Shown: positions 1 to 8,649 of the stretch, piece after piece
How positions within the stretch are numbered: the stretch's first letter is position 1
Layout: each line of letters starts with the position of its first letter
Assembly (NCBI GenBank): GCA_011772495.1
Contig: WVZL01000004.1
Location: 61,027 to 125,026, forward strand
Direction: 5' to 3'
From: Candidatus Aminicenantota bacterium
GTDB lineage: Bacteria > Acidobacteriota > Aminicenantia > Aminicenantales > Aminicenantaceae
DNA length: 64,000 nucleotides
Translations under genes and position numbers: made by a program
The notes under the pieces: model-generated
Told to the model about the DNA's origin: nothing
Databases searched by the model: none
What the model saw: only the letters and a program-made list of their open reading frames with translations

Positions 1-330
1 AAGATTGTTCCTGGCACCTTAGATCTTGTGCTCTCTGGTGGAGGAGCTTTCTCCCTTAAGGACGAGCCTTGGAAATCTTTCTTCACCGCCAACTTCCTTC
101 TCAATGTCCATGCTGGGCCTGTCTTTTTCGGTGGTGGAGCGGGCATCAGCACTAAAGTTAAGGAAACAAGGGAGTCTGATTTCGAATTGGTCGGCAGTCT
201 GGGATTCAATCTCTTTGACAAAAATACCTCTGCCGCTGCCCTCTTCGGAGAAGTACGAGTTCCAGTCGGAGATGAACGGTCTTTCTCGGATCATCATAAA
301 TTAGTTCTTGGTTTCAGGTTCCTGTTCTGA
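1..330 (+). CDS. C-terminal part of an outer-membrane beta-barrel protein (partial, 5' end outside window)
   Basis: The reading frame is open from base 1 to a TGA at 328-330 and gives about 109 residues. The sequence alternates polar and hydrophobic residues with many glycines, typical of transmembrane beta-strands, and the chain ends in an aromatic-rich strand with a terminal Phe, the usual BAM recognition signal of outer-membrane proteins. The start lies upstream of the window, so family and signal peptide cannot be judged. A strong intrinsic terminator follows directly, so this is the last gene of its transcript. The beta-barrel call rests on composition and the C-terminal signature only. 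Confidence 0.6.
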   Translation, partial: KIVPGTLDLVLSGGGAFSLKDEPWKSFFTANFLLNVHAGPVFFGGGAGISTKVKETRESDFELVGSLGFNLFDKNTSAAALFGEVRVPVGDERSFSDHHKLVLGFRFLF

Positions 331-350
331 TCTTCAGAAGATCGCTGCTG

Positions 351-385
351 AAAAAGGCCAAGGAGATCCTCCTTGGCCTTTTTTT
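351..385 (+). terminator. Rho-independent terminator of the barrel gene
   Basis: A near-perfect hairpin has arms AAAGGCCAAGGAG and CTCCTTGGCCTTT around a 3-base loop (ATC) and continues directly into a run of T. It lies 20 bases after the stop at 330 and before rfbD. It is the clearest intrinsic terminator in the window. Confidence 0.92.
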
Positions 386-427
386 ATAGAGTACGATCAA
401 ACCCTTTAAGAGATAGTCACTATTTAA

Positions 428-1297
428 GTGAAAACAAAAATTGCGATCATCGGAGCCGATGGTCAGCTCGGTTCGGATTTGGTCAAGTCTCTTCAAGAAC
501 ACAGAATCTTTCCCCTCTATTATCCAGATTTTGACATCACAAAGCCTGACCAGGCAAGAAAAGCCCTATCTCGTCTGAAGGCTGAAGTTGTCATCAATAC
601 TGCCGCTTACAATAGAGTTGATGAAGCTGAGGATAATCCCCAAGAAGCATTCAGAGTCAATTCTATCGCTGTTAGAGATATGGCCCTAATCTGTCGAGAC
701 CTTGATTCTGTATTGGTCCATTTCAGCACGGATTATGTCTTTGATGGGCAAAAAAAGGACCCCTATACAGAAGAAGACCTGCCTAGTCCCCTGAACGTCT
801 ATGCGATTTCTAAACTGGAAGGAGAACACTTCGTACAAAATATCTTAGATAAATATTTTGTGATCAGGACTTGTGGTCTTTACGGAGAAGCAGGATGCTG
901 GGGAAAAGGTTCAAATTTTGTGGACACTCTCGTGGCCTTGGAAAAGGAAGGAAAGCCTTTGAGAGTGGTCAATGACCAGCGGATCACTCCCACCGCCACG
1001 GCGGAATTGGCTGAGAGAGTAAAAGAATTGATCGGAACTGACCAATACGGGCTTTATCATTTATCGAATGAGGGAGATTGTACCTGGTACGAGTTTGCCC
1101 AAGCCATATTCTCCCTAATGGATAAAAAGCCAGACATTATTCCTGTCGATTCGAAGAGTTATGGAGCCAAGGCAGAGAGGCCACCCTATTCTGTGCTAGA
1201 CAACAAGAGAGCTCGAGAGATCGGGTTGACTGAATTCACTCCTTGGAAAGATGCCCTCAAAAGGTATTTAATCAGAAAGAAGTATATAAAAAGCTAG
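428..1297 (+). CDS. rfbD: dTDP-4-dehydrorhamnose reductase (RmlD/RfbD)
   Basis: 289 residues, the usual length for RfbD. This short-chain dehydrogenase family enzyme reduces dTDP-4-keto-L-rhamnose to dTDP-L-rhamnose with NAD(P)H in the cytoplasm, for surface polysaccharide. Visible motifs are the N-terminal Rossmann glycines (GADGQLG), the INTAAYNRVDEAE segment, STDYVFDG and the catalytic YxxxK (YAISK). The start is GTG at 428; no convincing Shine-Dalgarno is visible. No rfbA, rfbB or rfbC lies nearby, so the rest of the pathway must be elsewhere. It converges with the thioesterase gene, with only 10 bases between the stops. Confidence 0.88.
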   Translation: MKTKIAIIGADGQLGSDLVKSLQEHRIFPLYYPDFDITKPDQARKALSRLKAEVVINTAAYNRVDEAEDNPQEAFRVNSIAVRDMALICRDLDSVLVHFSTDYVFDGQKKDPYTEEDLPSPLNVYAISKLEGEHFVQNILDKYFVIRTCGLYGEAGCWGKGSNFVDTLVALEKEGKPLRVVNDQRITPTATAELAERVKELIGTDQYGLYHLSNEGDCTWYEFAQAIFSLMDKKPDIIPVDSKSYGAKAERPPYSVLDNKRAREIGLTEFTPWKDALKRYLIRKKYIKS

Positions 1298-1307
1298 GAC
1301 AGCTAGA

Positions 1308-1766
1308 CTAACTTTTGAATTTTCTTAGAATCTCCTCAGGAAGAGAACAAACTTGAGCTCTCGAGTTCGTCACCACATGAACTGTATGGCCTGAAGCTAT
1401 CAATTTTTCTTCTTCCTCTGTTAATAACTCGTAGGAGAAGACAACTTTTTTGGGCTTTATTTCTGCTGCCCAAACACGTATCAAGAATTCTTCATCGTAT
1501 CTTAAGGGCATTTTGTACCGGCAAAATGATTCCGCCACCACGAGAAAGTACCCCTGAGCTTCGATATCTTTATAGGGAATGTTTTTTTGGCGGCAGTATT
1601 CTGTTCGAGCTATCTCAAACCACTCGAAATAGTTCTTGTTATGGGCCACGCCCATTTGGTCTGTTTCAGAATATCGAACTCTCTCTTTGAATTCGATATA
1701 GTCTTTTTTATTTAGACTTGGTGTGAATCTATTTCCATATTTTCCCGAGCTTCGATATTTCTTCAT
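1308..1766 (-). CDS. YbgC-type acyl-CoA thioesterase (hotdog fold)
   Basis: About 152 residues with ATG at 1766. The hotdog signature is clear: YSETDQMGVAHNKNYFEWFE matches the 4-hydroxybenzoyl-CoA thioesterase/YbgC active-site region, where the Asp is catalytic. The family hydrolyses acyl-CoA thioesters in the cytoplasm; the substrate cannot be read from sequence. A longer frame runs to 1868 but overlaps the upstream DUF507 gene heavily. ATG at 1766 still overlaps it by 38 bases and no later start codon precedes the conserved core. The start is therefore uncertain, the family call is not. Confidence 0.82.
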   Translation of the reverse strand: MKKYRSSGKYGNRFTPSLNKKDYIEFKERVRYSETDQMGVAHNKNYFEWFEIARTEYCRQKNIPYKDIEAQGYFLVVAESFCRYKMPLRYDEEFLIRVWAAEIKPKKVVFSYELLTEEEEKLIASGHTVHVVTNSRAQVCSLPEEILRKFKS

Positions 1767-2019
1767 TATAGTATTTGCGGTAGAGGATTTCCCACTCTCG
1801 GCTTCCTTCTTCGATGGATTTTTTTTGCGAACGGATCTTCTCTGCGGATTTCTGATTGAGCAAATCATAGAGCTTCAATTCATCCTCGATGGATTTTACT
1901 ATTGATAGCCTGATTTCATTCGGCTCATCCAGGAATTCAACCTCATCATTCTCAAAAAGAGCATTGAGAATGAGCCGGGCCAGAAAGTTTATTTTTTCTC
2001 TTGATAATCTGCTGTTCAA
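1729..2019 (-). CDS. DUF507 family protein (second of a tandem pair)
   Basis: 96 residues, rich in charge (many E, K, R) and predicted largely helical. The N-terminal pattern MNSRLSREKINFLARLI followed by an acidic stretch and SIEDELKLYDLL matches the small family DUF507, which has no known function. It is the downstream copy of two; its ATG overlaps the stop of the first in an ATGA tetranucleotide (2016-2019), implying translational coupling. The thioesterase frame begins within its end. Confidence 0.72.
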   Translation of the reverse strand: MNSRLSREKINFLARLILNALFENDEVEFLDEPNEIRLSIVKSIEDELKLYDLLNQKSAEKIRSQKKSIEEGSREWEILYRKYYNEEISKLGKIWK

Positions 2020-2294
2020 AGGACTAAGTTCCTTTCCTTTGCCAATTTTGTTTTTATCATCCTGAACATAGTCTGGTATTCGATGTTGTCTTGGCGAATC
2101 TTTTCCATATGCTGGCTGAGTATTTCTCTGACTTCCTGGTCAAGTTTATCCTCTTTTTGAAACTCATCGGTGATAAGGGTAACGATTTCTTCGTGAAGCT
2201 TGATCTTGTCTTCTACGATGATTTTTTCTTCCTGGATTAGATTTCTAACTATGACAAAGGCCATATGCTCTATTTGATTCCTGTTGAGTCTCAT
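2016..2294 (-). CDS. DUF507 family protein (first of a tandem pair)
   Basis: 92 residues with ATG at 2294. It shares the layout of the next gene: MRLNRNQIEHMAFVIVRNL, an acidic linker, then ITDEFQKEDKLDQEVREIL and a lysine-rich tail. DUF507 is a short helical family of unknown function found in Deltaproteobacteria, Acidobacteria, Aquificae and relatives. Two diverged copies in tandem suggest an ancient duplication and perhaps a heterodimer. Function unknown. Confidence 0.72.
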   Translation of the reverse strand: MRLNRNQIEHMAFVIVRNLIQEEKIIVEDKIKLHEEIVTLITDEFQKEDKLDQEVREILSQHMEKIRQDNIEYQTMFRMIKTKLAKERNLVL

Positions 2295-2436
2295 TGCATA
2301 GTTAAAAATACACTACTCCACCAAAAAATTCAAGGATTCATTGGGTTGGCATCTCTTTTTCCGTTGTTAAGGAGGATTTGCTTCGAAAGTAACAATCCGT
2401 TATCAAGGATATAGGGAGGATTCTCCAATAATTCTA

Positions 2437-2467
2437 GCAAAAACCAGGAAAAAGTGGACTTTTTCTG
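2437..2467 (-). terminator. Possible intrinsic terminator after the NSS transporter genes
   Basis: Read on the minus strand, an A/T-rich hairpin with arms close to AGAAAAAGT and ACTTTTTCCT (one bulge) is followed within a few bases by TTTTT. It lies about 25 bases after the small-subunit stop at 2493. The stem is weak and the T-tract short, so this is tentative. Confidence 0.4.
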
Positions 2468-2492
2468 ATTGATACTGAGAATAAAAACAGAT

Positions 2493-2588
2493 TTATTTTC
2501 TTTTGGAGGACAGGTAGAGTGAATAAACAAAGCCTCCAAGGCAAACAGTGAAGATGAAGATCATAAAGATAATTGCGTCAAGGCTCAT
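2493..2588 (-). CDS. MetS-like small subunit of an NSS family transporter (31 aa)
   Basis: A 31-codon frame begins with ATG at 2588, inside the last codons of the NSS transporter gene (stop 2578-2580), and ends with TAA at 2493-2495. The product, starting MSLDAIIFMIF, is a single hydrophobic segment followed by a short basic tail (SSKRK). This matches the known arrangement of bacterial methionine/alanine importers of the NSS family (MetPS type), where a tiny single-helix subunit is encoded just after the main permease and overlaps it. Residue-level similarity cannot be proved for so short a protein; position, overlap and topology carry the call. Confidence 0.7.
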   Translation of the reverse strand: MSLDAIIFMIFIFTVCLGGFVYSLYLSSKRK

Positions 2589-4047
2589 TGTTATTTAGCA
2601 TCTTTTTGGTGATGGCTTTATTAAAGAAAATAAACACAGCTATGGCCACTACCCACTGGAAGAGGACCGTCCCTACGGTTGATTGAGAAAATATATTAAA
2701 CCAATTGTTGGGATTTTCAGAATAAGCCTGCCAAAACCACCAGCCAAGCATGGCTACGAACTGGAGCGGAAGGAATAATTTCACTATGATATCAAATCCT
2801 GTTCCTAAATTGATTCTGTCTTCAGCGGTTGAAATGATTTCCTGGCGGAACCTTTTGGGGCCAACTTTTAGCACCGCCAGGGTGAAGAAGAAACCACTCA
2901 CCATCAAACCCAATCCCCAAACCCAATCTTGGTTATTGAAAAAGCCCATGCTGATAGCTGAAGGAAGTCCCAGTATAAAACAGCTTATCCCCACCACCAA
3001 AACAGCTTTCTTCCTGGTTAATCCTGTGTCGATGAAAATGCGGGTGATCAGTTCGAGCTGGGAAATCAGAGACGAAAAAGCAGCAAAACAGAGAGCAAGA
3101 AAGAAAAGAGCTAAGAAAAAAGTCCCAGCTGGAATTTTTGAGAATAGATGGGGAATCCAGATGAAAGTCAAACCCTGATTATCAGTTTTCATGACCTCTA
3201 AGACCTTTGGTGTGGAAAAACTCTGAGCAGAAAAATAGGAGAAAACAGTAGGAATCACAGCCACAGCCGCTAGAAGAGAGGCTAAGTTGTTCCCAAAGCC
3301 TATGGTGGTTGAGGTTAAGATGGGATTTTCTTTTTTATGAGAATAGACTGCATAGGTCAGGATTAAACCCCAGCCTGCACCCGTTGACCAAGCTGATTGA
3401 GTCAAAGCATTCAACCAGACTCTGTAATCCGCCAGCTTAGCCAAATTCGGAGAAAAAAGAAAATCTAAACCCTGGAGGGCTCCAGGAAGGCTTAGAGCGC
3501 GCAGACAACCCACGATTAAAAGAAAAAAAAGAGAAGGAATAAGAATCTTGTTAGCCCTTTCTATTCCTTTGACAACTCCTGAGTAGATGATAAAACACCC
3601 AATCCCGATGGCAGCCAGGTGGAAAAAAACCGGTTCCCAAGATGAGGAGAAAGAATGCCAGAATTTAAGAGAATCTTTTTTTATCAAACCCTGAAAGGTT
3701 GTGGCAAAGAAATATTTCAAACACCAACCTGTAACGACGGTATAATAGAAAGTAATAGCTGCGGTGACAAAAGCAACGAAAGTTCCCATCCAGGCATAGT
3801 TTTTGCCCATGATTTTTCCGAAAGAGCCAACAACACCTAATCTGGTCTTTTTGCCGATGGATATCTCTATGATCAGAAGAGGTATCGACCAAAGGAATAG
3901 GAAAAGGATCCAGGCTATGATAAAGGCACCTCCTCCGTACTGAGAGACAATTCGGGGGAACCGCCAAATATTGCCTGTACCTATGGCCATTCCTAAGCCT
4001 GCGAATATAATTCCCCAGCGAGAAGCAAACAGCTCTTTCTTGTTCAT
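2578..4047 (-). CDS. Sodium-dependent amino acid symporter, NSS/SNF family
   Basis: 489 residues with about 12 hydrophobic segments. The N-terminal segment with GLGMAIGTGNIWRFP is the hallmark of TM1 of neurotransmitter:sodium symporters (LeuT fold), where the unwound helix binds Na+ and substrate. The family imports amino acids, biogenic amines or osmolytes with Na+ across the inner membrane. The ATG overlaps the truB stop (ATGA at 4044-4047), so it is translated with the translation-factor cluster. The downstream 31-residue MetS-like partner suggests a methionine/alanine-type importer; substrate is inferred. Confidence 0.9.
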   Translation of the reverse strand: MNKKELFASRWGIIFAGLGMAIGTGNIWRFPRIVSQYGGGAFIIAWILFLFLWSIPLLIIEISIGKKTRLGVVGSFGKIMGKNYAWMGTFVAFVTAAITFYYTVVTGWCLKYFFATTFQGLIKKDSLKFWHSFSSSWEPVFFHLAAIGIGCFIIYSGVVKGIERANKILIPSLFFLLIVGCLRALSLPGALQGLDFLFSPNLAKLADYRVWLNALTQSAWSTGAGWGLILTYAVYSHKKENPILTSTTIGFGNNLASLLAAVAVIPTVFSYFSAQSFSTPKVLEVMKTDNQGLTFIWIPHLFSKIPAGTFFLALFFLALCFAAFSSLISQLELITRIFIDTGLTRKKAVLVVGISCFILGLPSAISMGFFNNQDWVWGLGLMVSGFFFTLAVLKVGPKRFRQEIISTAEDRINLGTGFDIIVKLFLPLQFVAMLGWWFWQAYSENPNNWFNIFSQSTVGTVLFQWVVAIAVFIFFNKAITKKMLNNNEP

Positions 4048-4985
4048 CGCTCTATGTCTCTTTGGTTAAAGACTAAAAATGGATGAAGACTGTTCTTCTC
4101 TGGTTCTTTCTTCGCCAATCCAAGAAGTTTTCCTTCCAGGTTAAAAAGCCTAAAGATAACTTCTTTCTGCTTGGGGATTTTATTTTGGAGAGTATCTGTC
4201 TGGACCACTTTAGATATATTTTCGGGAAAAACCATATTGCCGTTTCGGGCTAGAGCAGTTCCGCTCTCTTTGAGAATGGCTTTTGGAAACTGTGGGAGCA
4301 GCGATTCTACAGCAATAAGGAAATGACTGATTTTTCCTTCACCCTTCAGCTGTTTTATTTTCTCCAAAGTAAAGGCAGCGGACAATTCGAACGGTTCTAT
4401 CTTGGTTCTGGTCAGCTCTGAAAGATGAGCACCGCATCTGAGGATCTGACCAAGATCATGGGCCAGAGAACGGATATAGGTCCCAGAAGAACATTTGACT
4501 TCAAAGTTGAGAAAGGGAGGATGATATTCTTTTAAAAGGAAGGAATGGATAAAGATCCTGCTAGGTTTGAGTTCGAATTCCTTCTTCTTCCTGGCTAATT
4601 TATAAAGAGGTTCACCTCGATATTTTTTAGCTGAATAGGGGGGAGGAATTTGATCTACCTTTCCTAAGAATTTCTTCATGACCTCTAAAATTTTTTTCTT
4701 TTCCGGCCATTCTTTTTTTTCAGTCGAAGTGGGGGTTCCGGTAGAATCATAAGTATCTGTGGAATAGCCTAATTGAATTCGCCCCTCATAAATTTTATCT
4801 GCTTTTAGAAAAAAGGAAGAAAGCCGAGTGGCTTTTCCGACCGCGATGATCATTAAGCCTGTGGCCAAAGGATCTAGTGTTCCAAAATGCCCAATTTTTT
4901 GGATGTTGAGGATCCTTCTTAAGTCCGTTATCAGATCATGAGATGTGCAGCCTTGATGTTTCTTGACTAAGATGAGGCCATCCAT
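4044..4985 (-). CDS. truB: tRNA pseudouridine(55) synthase TruB
   Basis: 313 residues. It converts U55 of the tRNA T-loop to pseudouridine. The catalytic motif GHFGTLDPLATG near residues 33-44 carries the nucleophilic Asp, followed by GKATRLSSF and the KIYEG and GYSTDTYDSTG segments; CSSGTYIRSLAHDLG near residue 165 is also typical. The C-terminal part is variable. It sits after nrnA in the classic nusA-infB-rbfA-truB order; rpsO and pnp, which often follow, are absent. No good Shine-Dalgarno precedes ATG 4985. Confidence 0.95.
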   Translation of the reverse strand: MDGLILVKKHQGCTSHDLITDLRRILNIQKIGHFGTLDPLATGLMIIAVGKATRLSSFFLKADKIYEGRIQLGYSTDTYDSTGTPTSTEKKEWPEKKKILEVMKKFLGKVDQIPPPYSAKKYRGEPLYKLARKKKEFELKPSRIFIHSFLLKEYHPPFLNFEVKCSSGTYIRSLAHDLGQILRCGAHLSELTRTKIEPFELSAAFTLEKIKQLKGEGKISHFLIAVESLLPQFPKAILKESGTALARNGNMVFPENISKVVQTDTLQNKIPKQKEVIFRLFNLEGKLLGLAKKEPEKNSLHPFLVFNQRDIER

Positions 4986-5010
4986 CAGGAAACCGCTGTG
5001 ATTTTTTATC

Positions 5011-5994
5011 TCAAGGTGTGATTCTTTTGGCGTTGTCTTTTATAAGTTTTTCTACGACTCCAGGGACATCTTTGACCAGATTTTCGTAGTTCCCAGTCGC
5101 TGTAAAACCTGCAGCGTGAACATGCCCACCGCCGCCAAAATATTCAGCTATGAAAGCAGCGTTGGCTCTTCCTTTAGAACGCAGGCTGATCCTGAAGACG
5201 TTTTTCTTGATTTCCTTAAAAAAGAGCACCATATCCACACCCTTGATTGACCTCGCCAAGGTTGTGATATCTTCGGTGTCGATTTCTTTCAAGTTAAGTT
5301 CTTTAAGGTGTTTCTTGAATAAGGTTATGATGGCGATATTGCCTGTCTTGTTCATTTGTAGAGTCGAGAGAACCTGGCCCAAGAGCTTAATTTTTTCAGG
5401 AGGATTATTGTTGAATAACATCTCAGATACTTTGGTTGGATTCGCTCCCTGCTCGATGAGCTGATGACAGACTTCAAAGGCCTTGGCAGACGTGTTGGAA
5501 AACTGGAATGATCCCGTATCCGAAACTATGGCCGAATAAAGATGGTTGGCTATGGTTGGAGTGAATCGTATTCCCAATTTTTTTCCCAAATCATAGGCCA
5601 TCTCTCCCACTGCGGAAGCCTTGGGGTCAACCCAATCTATATCTGCGTAATAATCATTGGAATGGTGGTGATCAATGTTTATTTTAAAATAGTCATCTAG
5701 ATTTTCTTGTCCGGACCGAGAAACATCCGCACATTCAAGCAGTATGACCATGTCATACTTTTGAGGATAGATTTGACCTATTTCAATTTTTTCCACATCA
5801 GGAAAATTATTGAAAGGGAAAGGAGTATTTTCTTTGTTAATGATGGCCGTTTTTTTCCCTAGAGTTTCACCCATAAAAGCCAAAGCTAGACTCGTGCAGA
5901 TAGAATCGCCGTCTGGCCTGAGATGGGAGGTTATGACGATTCGCTCGCTTTCTTTTATTTTCTGGCTGATTTGAGAAACAGGCTCATTTTTCAT
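5011..5994 (-). CDS. nrnA: Bifunctional oligoribonuclease/pAp phosphatase NrnA (DHH/DHHA1)
   Basis: 327 residues. The DHH phosphoesterase motifs are visible: RPDGDSICTSLAL (motif I, metal ligands), ECADVSRSG, and NIDHHHSND (the DHH triad). The C-terminal DHHA1 domain has GGGGHVHAAGF. NrnA degrades 2-5 nt RNA and pAp in the cytoplasm. The gene overlaps the end of rbfA by 11 bases. In many Firmicutes and Acidobacteria nrnA lies between rbfA and truB as here, which supports the assignment over single-strand-specific RecJ, which is much longer. Confidence 0.9.
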   Translation of the reverse strand: MKNEPVSQISQKIKESERIVITSHLRPDGDSICTSLALAFMGETLGKKTAIINKENTPFPFNNFPDVEKIEIGQIYPQKYDMVILLECADVSRSGQENLDDYFKINIDHHHSNDYYADIDWVDPKASAVGEMAYDLGKKLGIRFTPTIANHLYSAIVSDTGSFQFSNTSAKAFEVCHQLIEQGANPTKVSEMLFNNNPPEKIKLLGQVLSTLQMNKTGNIAIITLFKKHLKELNLKEIDTEDITTLARSIKGVDMVLFFKEIKKNVFRISLRSKGRANAAFIAEYFGGGGHVHAAGFTATGNYENLVKDVPGVVEKLIKDNAKRITP

Positions 5995-6331
5995 TTTTCT
6001 TTACAAGTTTCATTAATTTTTCAATTTTTTCTTCGTACTCAGGAGTTCTGTCAATAGAAAAAATTAGCTTGGGATTATACTTTAATTTCACCTTGGAGGC
6101 AATAGATTTTCTTAAATATCCTTTTTTCTTTTCGATGACTTCAAGAATCTCTTCCTTCTTTTTTTGGCCGTAAAAACTTAGGTAGATATAAGCGGACTTG
6201 AGGTCCGCGCTCATTTCTATTCGAGTAATGGTGATCAGGCCGGAAAACAAATTCTGGTATTCTTCTACCAACAGCCTGCTCAATTCTTCCTTTATTAAGC
6301 TGGCCACTCTCTTTTGTCTACGGCTGTTCAT
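5984..6331 (-). CDS. rbfA: Ribosome-binding factor A
   Basis: 115 residues, typical for RbfA. MNSRRQKRVASLIKEELSRL is the conserved first helix; TITRIEMSADLKSAYIYLSF and the KYNPKLIFSIDRTPE segment complete the type II KH fold. RbfA binds the 30S subunit and helps 16S rRNA 5' end maturation. AAGGG stands 7 bases before ATG 6331. About 200 bases without a recognisable gene separate it from DUF503, an unusual gap in a cluster otherwise tightly packed. Confidence 0.93.
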   Translation of the reverse strand: MNSRRQKRVASLIKEELSRLLVEEYQNLFSGLITITRIEMSADLKSAYIYLSFYGQKKKEEILEVIEKKKGYLRKSIASKVKLKYNPKLIFSIDRTPEYEEKIEKLMKLVKKNEK

Positions 6332-6531
6332 AGTCTAGCCCTTGTTCCTAAGTTGATTCCTTTTCTTGAGCAAAGATAGAGGCAAGAGATACAAGAGAGG
6401 CTACCTGGTTCTCTTATTCATAAATACTTACAGTTTTCCTTGATAACGATTCCTCTCTTAATCTCAGGTCTTGTTTTCCCTTGTTCGTCGCTTATATTTG
6501 TCCTTTTCTTTCTTCCCCCAGGTGACTCAGG

Positions 6532-6813
6532 TTAGAAGTAATGAATCTGAGAATCAATGATCTCTCCATCAATGTTTTCTTCGGCATCAGCTCTGATTTT
6601 ATTGAGCAAGCTATCAACAGGTTTCTTATGAGTATTCAGAGTTACTACTCCTATTCTTGTGCGCTGCCATTTATCATGGTAGTCCAATTCGGCAAAGGCT
6701 ACATTGAATTTATTTTTGATCCGATCCTTGAAGCTCTTCAATATCTTCCTTTTTTCTTTAAGGGAATGGGAGTAGGGGAAATATATTTCTAAAAATAGAA
6801 AGCCAATAACCAT
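6532..6813 (-). CDS. DUF503 family protein (YlxP-like)
   Basis: 93 residues if translated from ATG 6813. The start MVIGFLFLEIYFPYSHSLKEKR is the DUF503 signature, followed by KSFKDRIKNKFNVAFAELDY and HKWQRTRIGVVTLNT-like strands. The frame is open further upstream to 6918, but that part lies within infB and has no family similarity. DUF503 proteins (YlxP) occur between infB and rbfA in many bacteria; a role in ribosome assembly or small RNA binding has been suggested but is not settled. Position matches exactly. Confidence 0.85.
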   Translation of the reverse strand: MVIGFLFLEIYFPYSHSLKEKRKILKSFKDRIKNKFNVAFAELDYHDKWQRTRIGVVTLNTHKKPVDSLLNKIRADAEENIDGEIIDSQIHYF

Positions 6814-6830
6814 TGAGTCTTTAGCGGCCT

Positions 6831-8630
6831 TTATTCTGGCTTTATTTTCTCGGAAACAAAAGCTTCTATGATATCTCCCTCTTGAATATCGCTGAATTTT
6901 TCGAGCCCGATCCCGCACTCAGAGTCTTTCGTTACTTCGGCCACATTGTCCTTCAGGTGTTTTAAAGAGGATATTCGACCTTGGTGAATGACCTCGTCAT
7001 TTCTAATAACTCTAGCTTCAGCCTTCCTGGTGATTTTTCCATCTACCACAAAGCAGCCAGCTATCATTCCGGCCCGAGGAACCTTGAAAATCCTTCTAAT
7101 TTCAGCTTTTCCTAAGTATGTCTCCTTGATGACTGGCTCAAGAAGTCCTTTTAAGGCCTTCTTTAAGTCTTCGGTTAAATGATATATGACAGTGTAAGGC
7201 CTGATTTCTACTTTTTCTTCGTTGGCTAAATCTATGACTTTTTGGCTTGGCTTGATGTTATAGGCAAGAATAATGGCATTGGAGGCTGATGCCAAGAGGA
7301 CGTCAGATTCGGTGATATTTCCCGTGGCTGAATGGACTATCGTTATTTTAACCTGGTCTGTACTCAAAGAGGGGAGAATGTCCATCAAGGTATCTACCGA
7401 GCCTTGGACATCGGCTTTGATAAGGAGAGGAAGTTCTTTTATTTCTTCTTGTTCAATTTTTTTGAATAGTTCATCCAGAGTGAGACGTTCGGGTCGTACT
7501 GGCTGTTCTTTTTTTAAGCGAGAGAGTCTGTATTGGGCAATCTGTTTTGCCTGGTCCAAATCGGAAGTCACTTGAAAAATGTCTCCGGCCGAGGGTACTT
7601 CGGAGAAGCCAAGAACTTCTACTGGGAGAGAGGGGACTGCTTTTTTTAATGGTTTTCCTTTCTCATCAAAGAGGGCTCTTATTTTCCCGTAGCAAGTTCC
7701 AGAAATAAAAGCTTCTCCTTGGCTTAGAGTTCCATGTTGAATGATGACTGTTGCTATTGGACCTTTTTGGGTGTCTAACCGAGCTTCTAGGATGACACCA
7801 TGGGCCTTGACATTAGGATTGGCCTTGATTTCAAGAACATCGCTGAGGAGAAGAATCATTTCTTGGAGCTCATCTAGGTTTGCTTTTTCTTTGGCTGATA
7901 TGTCCACACTGATTATGTCTCCGCCCCAGTCCTCAACCAATAATCCTTCTTTAGACAATTGTTGTTTGGTTTTATCAATATCGGCTTCTTTCTTGTCAGT
8001 CTTGTTGATAGCAACCATGATGGGCACATCTGCAGCTTTGGCATGGTTGATGGCCTCTCGAGTTTGAGGCATGACCCCGTCATCTGCAGCCACAACTAAA
8101 ACCACGATATCTGTTAGTTTCGCTCCCCTAGCTCGGAGCTGGGTGAAGGCTTCATGACCAGGGGTATCAATGAAAGTGACAGCGCGGTTTTTATGAAGAA
8201 CTTGATAGGCTCCGACGTGCTGGGTGATGCCTCCTGATTCTTTGCCTACCAAATTTGATTCTCTTATAGCATCTAGCAGAGTTGTTTTCCCATGGTCGAC
8301 ATGACCCATAATGGTGACAACAGGAGGTCTAGGGATCATTTCCTCGGGCTTGCTTTCTGCCCTCTGTTGAATTTCCTTTTCAACAGAAATCATTTTTACC
8401 TGAAGATCCAATTCTTGAGATATGTGGTCGGTGATGGGTTCACTGATAAGGTCGTTCACACTTAGAGCAAAACCCTTCTCGGCCAATTTCTCGATGAGAT
8501 CTTTAGACTTGATACCCAAAATATCAGCCGCTTCTCTCAGGTTCATTCCTTCTTTAATAAAGACCTCAGAAGCCTTGCTCTTGGGTTTTTTCTTCACTTT
8601 GGTTTTTTTTACGTCCGCTTTGTTTTTCAT
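6831..8630 (-). CDS. infB: Translation initiation factor IF-2
   Basis: 599 residues, at the short end for IF-2 because the N-terminal region before the G domain is only about 100 residues. That region carries an IF2_N module (EGMNLREAADILGIKSKDLI). The G domain starts with GHVDHGKTT (G1), then GGITQHVGA (G2), DTPGHEAF (G3), NKTDK (G4) and a SAKEKAN-type G5. Domains II, III and the fMet-tRNA-binding C-domain follow. It delivers initiator tRNA to the 30S subunit. It follows nusA after 19 bases, with no ylxR gene between them. Confidence 0.97.
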   Translation of the reverse strand: MKNKADVKKTKVKKKPKSKASEVFIKEGMNLREAADILGIKSKDLIEKLAEKGFALSVNDLISEPITDHISQELDLQVKMISVEKEIQQRAESKPEEMIPRPPVVTIMGHVDHGKTTLLDAIRESNLVGKESGGITQHVGAYQVLHKNRAVTFIDTPGHEAFTQLRARGAKLTDIVVLVVAADDGVMPQTREAINHAKAADVPIMVAINKTDKKEADIDKTKQQLSKEGLLVEDWGGDIISVDISAKEKANLDELQEMILLLSDVLEIKANPNVKAHGVILEARLDTQKGPIATVIIQHGTLSQGEAFISGTCYGKIRALFDEKGKPLKKAVPSLPVEVLGFSEVPSAGDIFQVTSDLDQAKQIAQYRLSRLKKEQPVRPERLTLDELFKKIEQEEIKELPLLIKADVQGSVDTLMDILPSLSTDQVKITIVHSATGNITESDVLLASASNAIILAYNIKPSQKVIDLANEEKVEIRPYTVIYHLTEDLKKALKGLLEPVIKETYLGKAEIRRIFKVPRAGMIAGCFVVDGKITRKAEARVIRNDEVIHQGRISSLKHLKDNVAEVTKDSECGIGLEKFSDIQEGDIIEAFVSEKIKPE

Positions 8631-8649
8631 TTATGACCTTATGAACATT

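Noticed and set aside
2330..2539. 69-residue minus-strand frame after the NSS transporter
   Set aside because: It overlaps the MetS-like peptide out of frame, lacks a Shine-Dalgarno and has no protein-like pattern.
6332..6531. 200-base gap between DUF503 and rbfA
   Set aside because: Checked in both directions for a small gene or hairpin; nothing supported.
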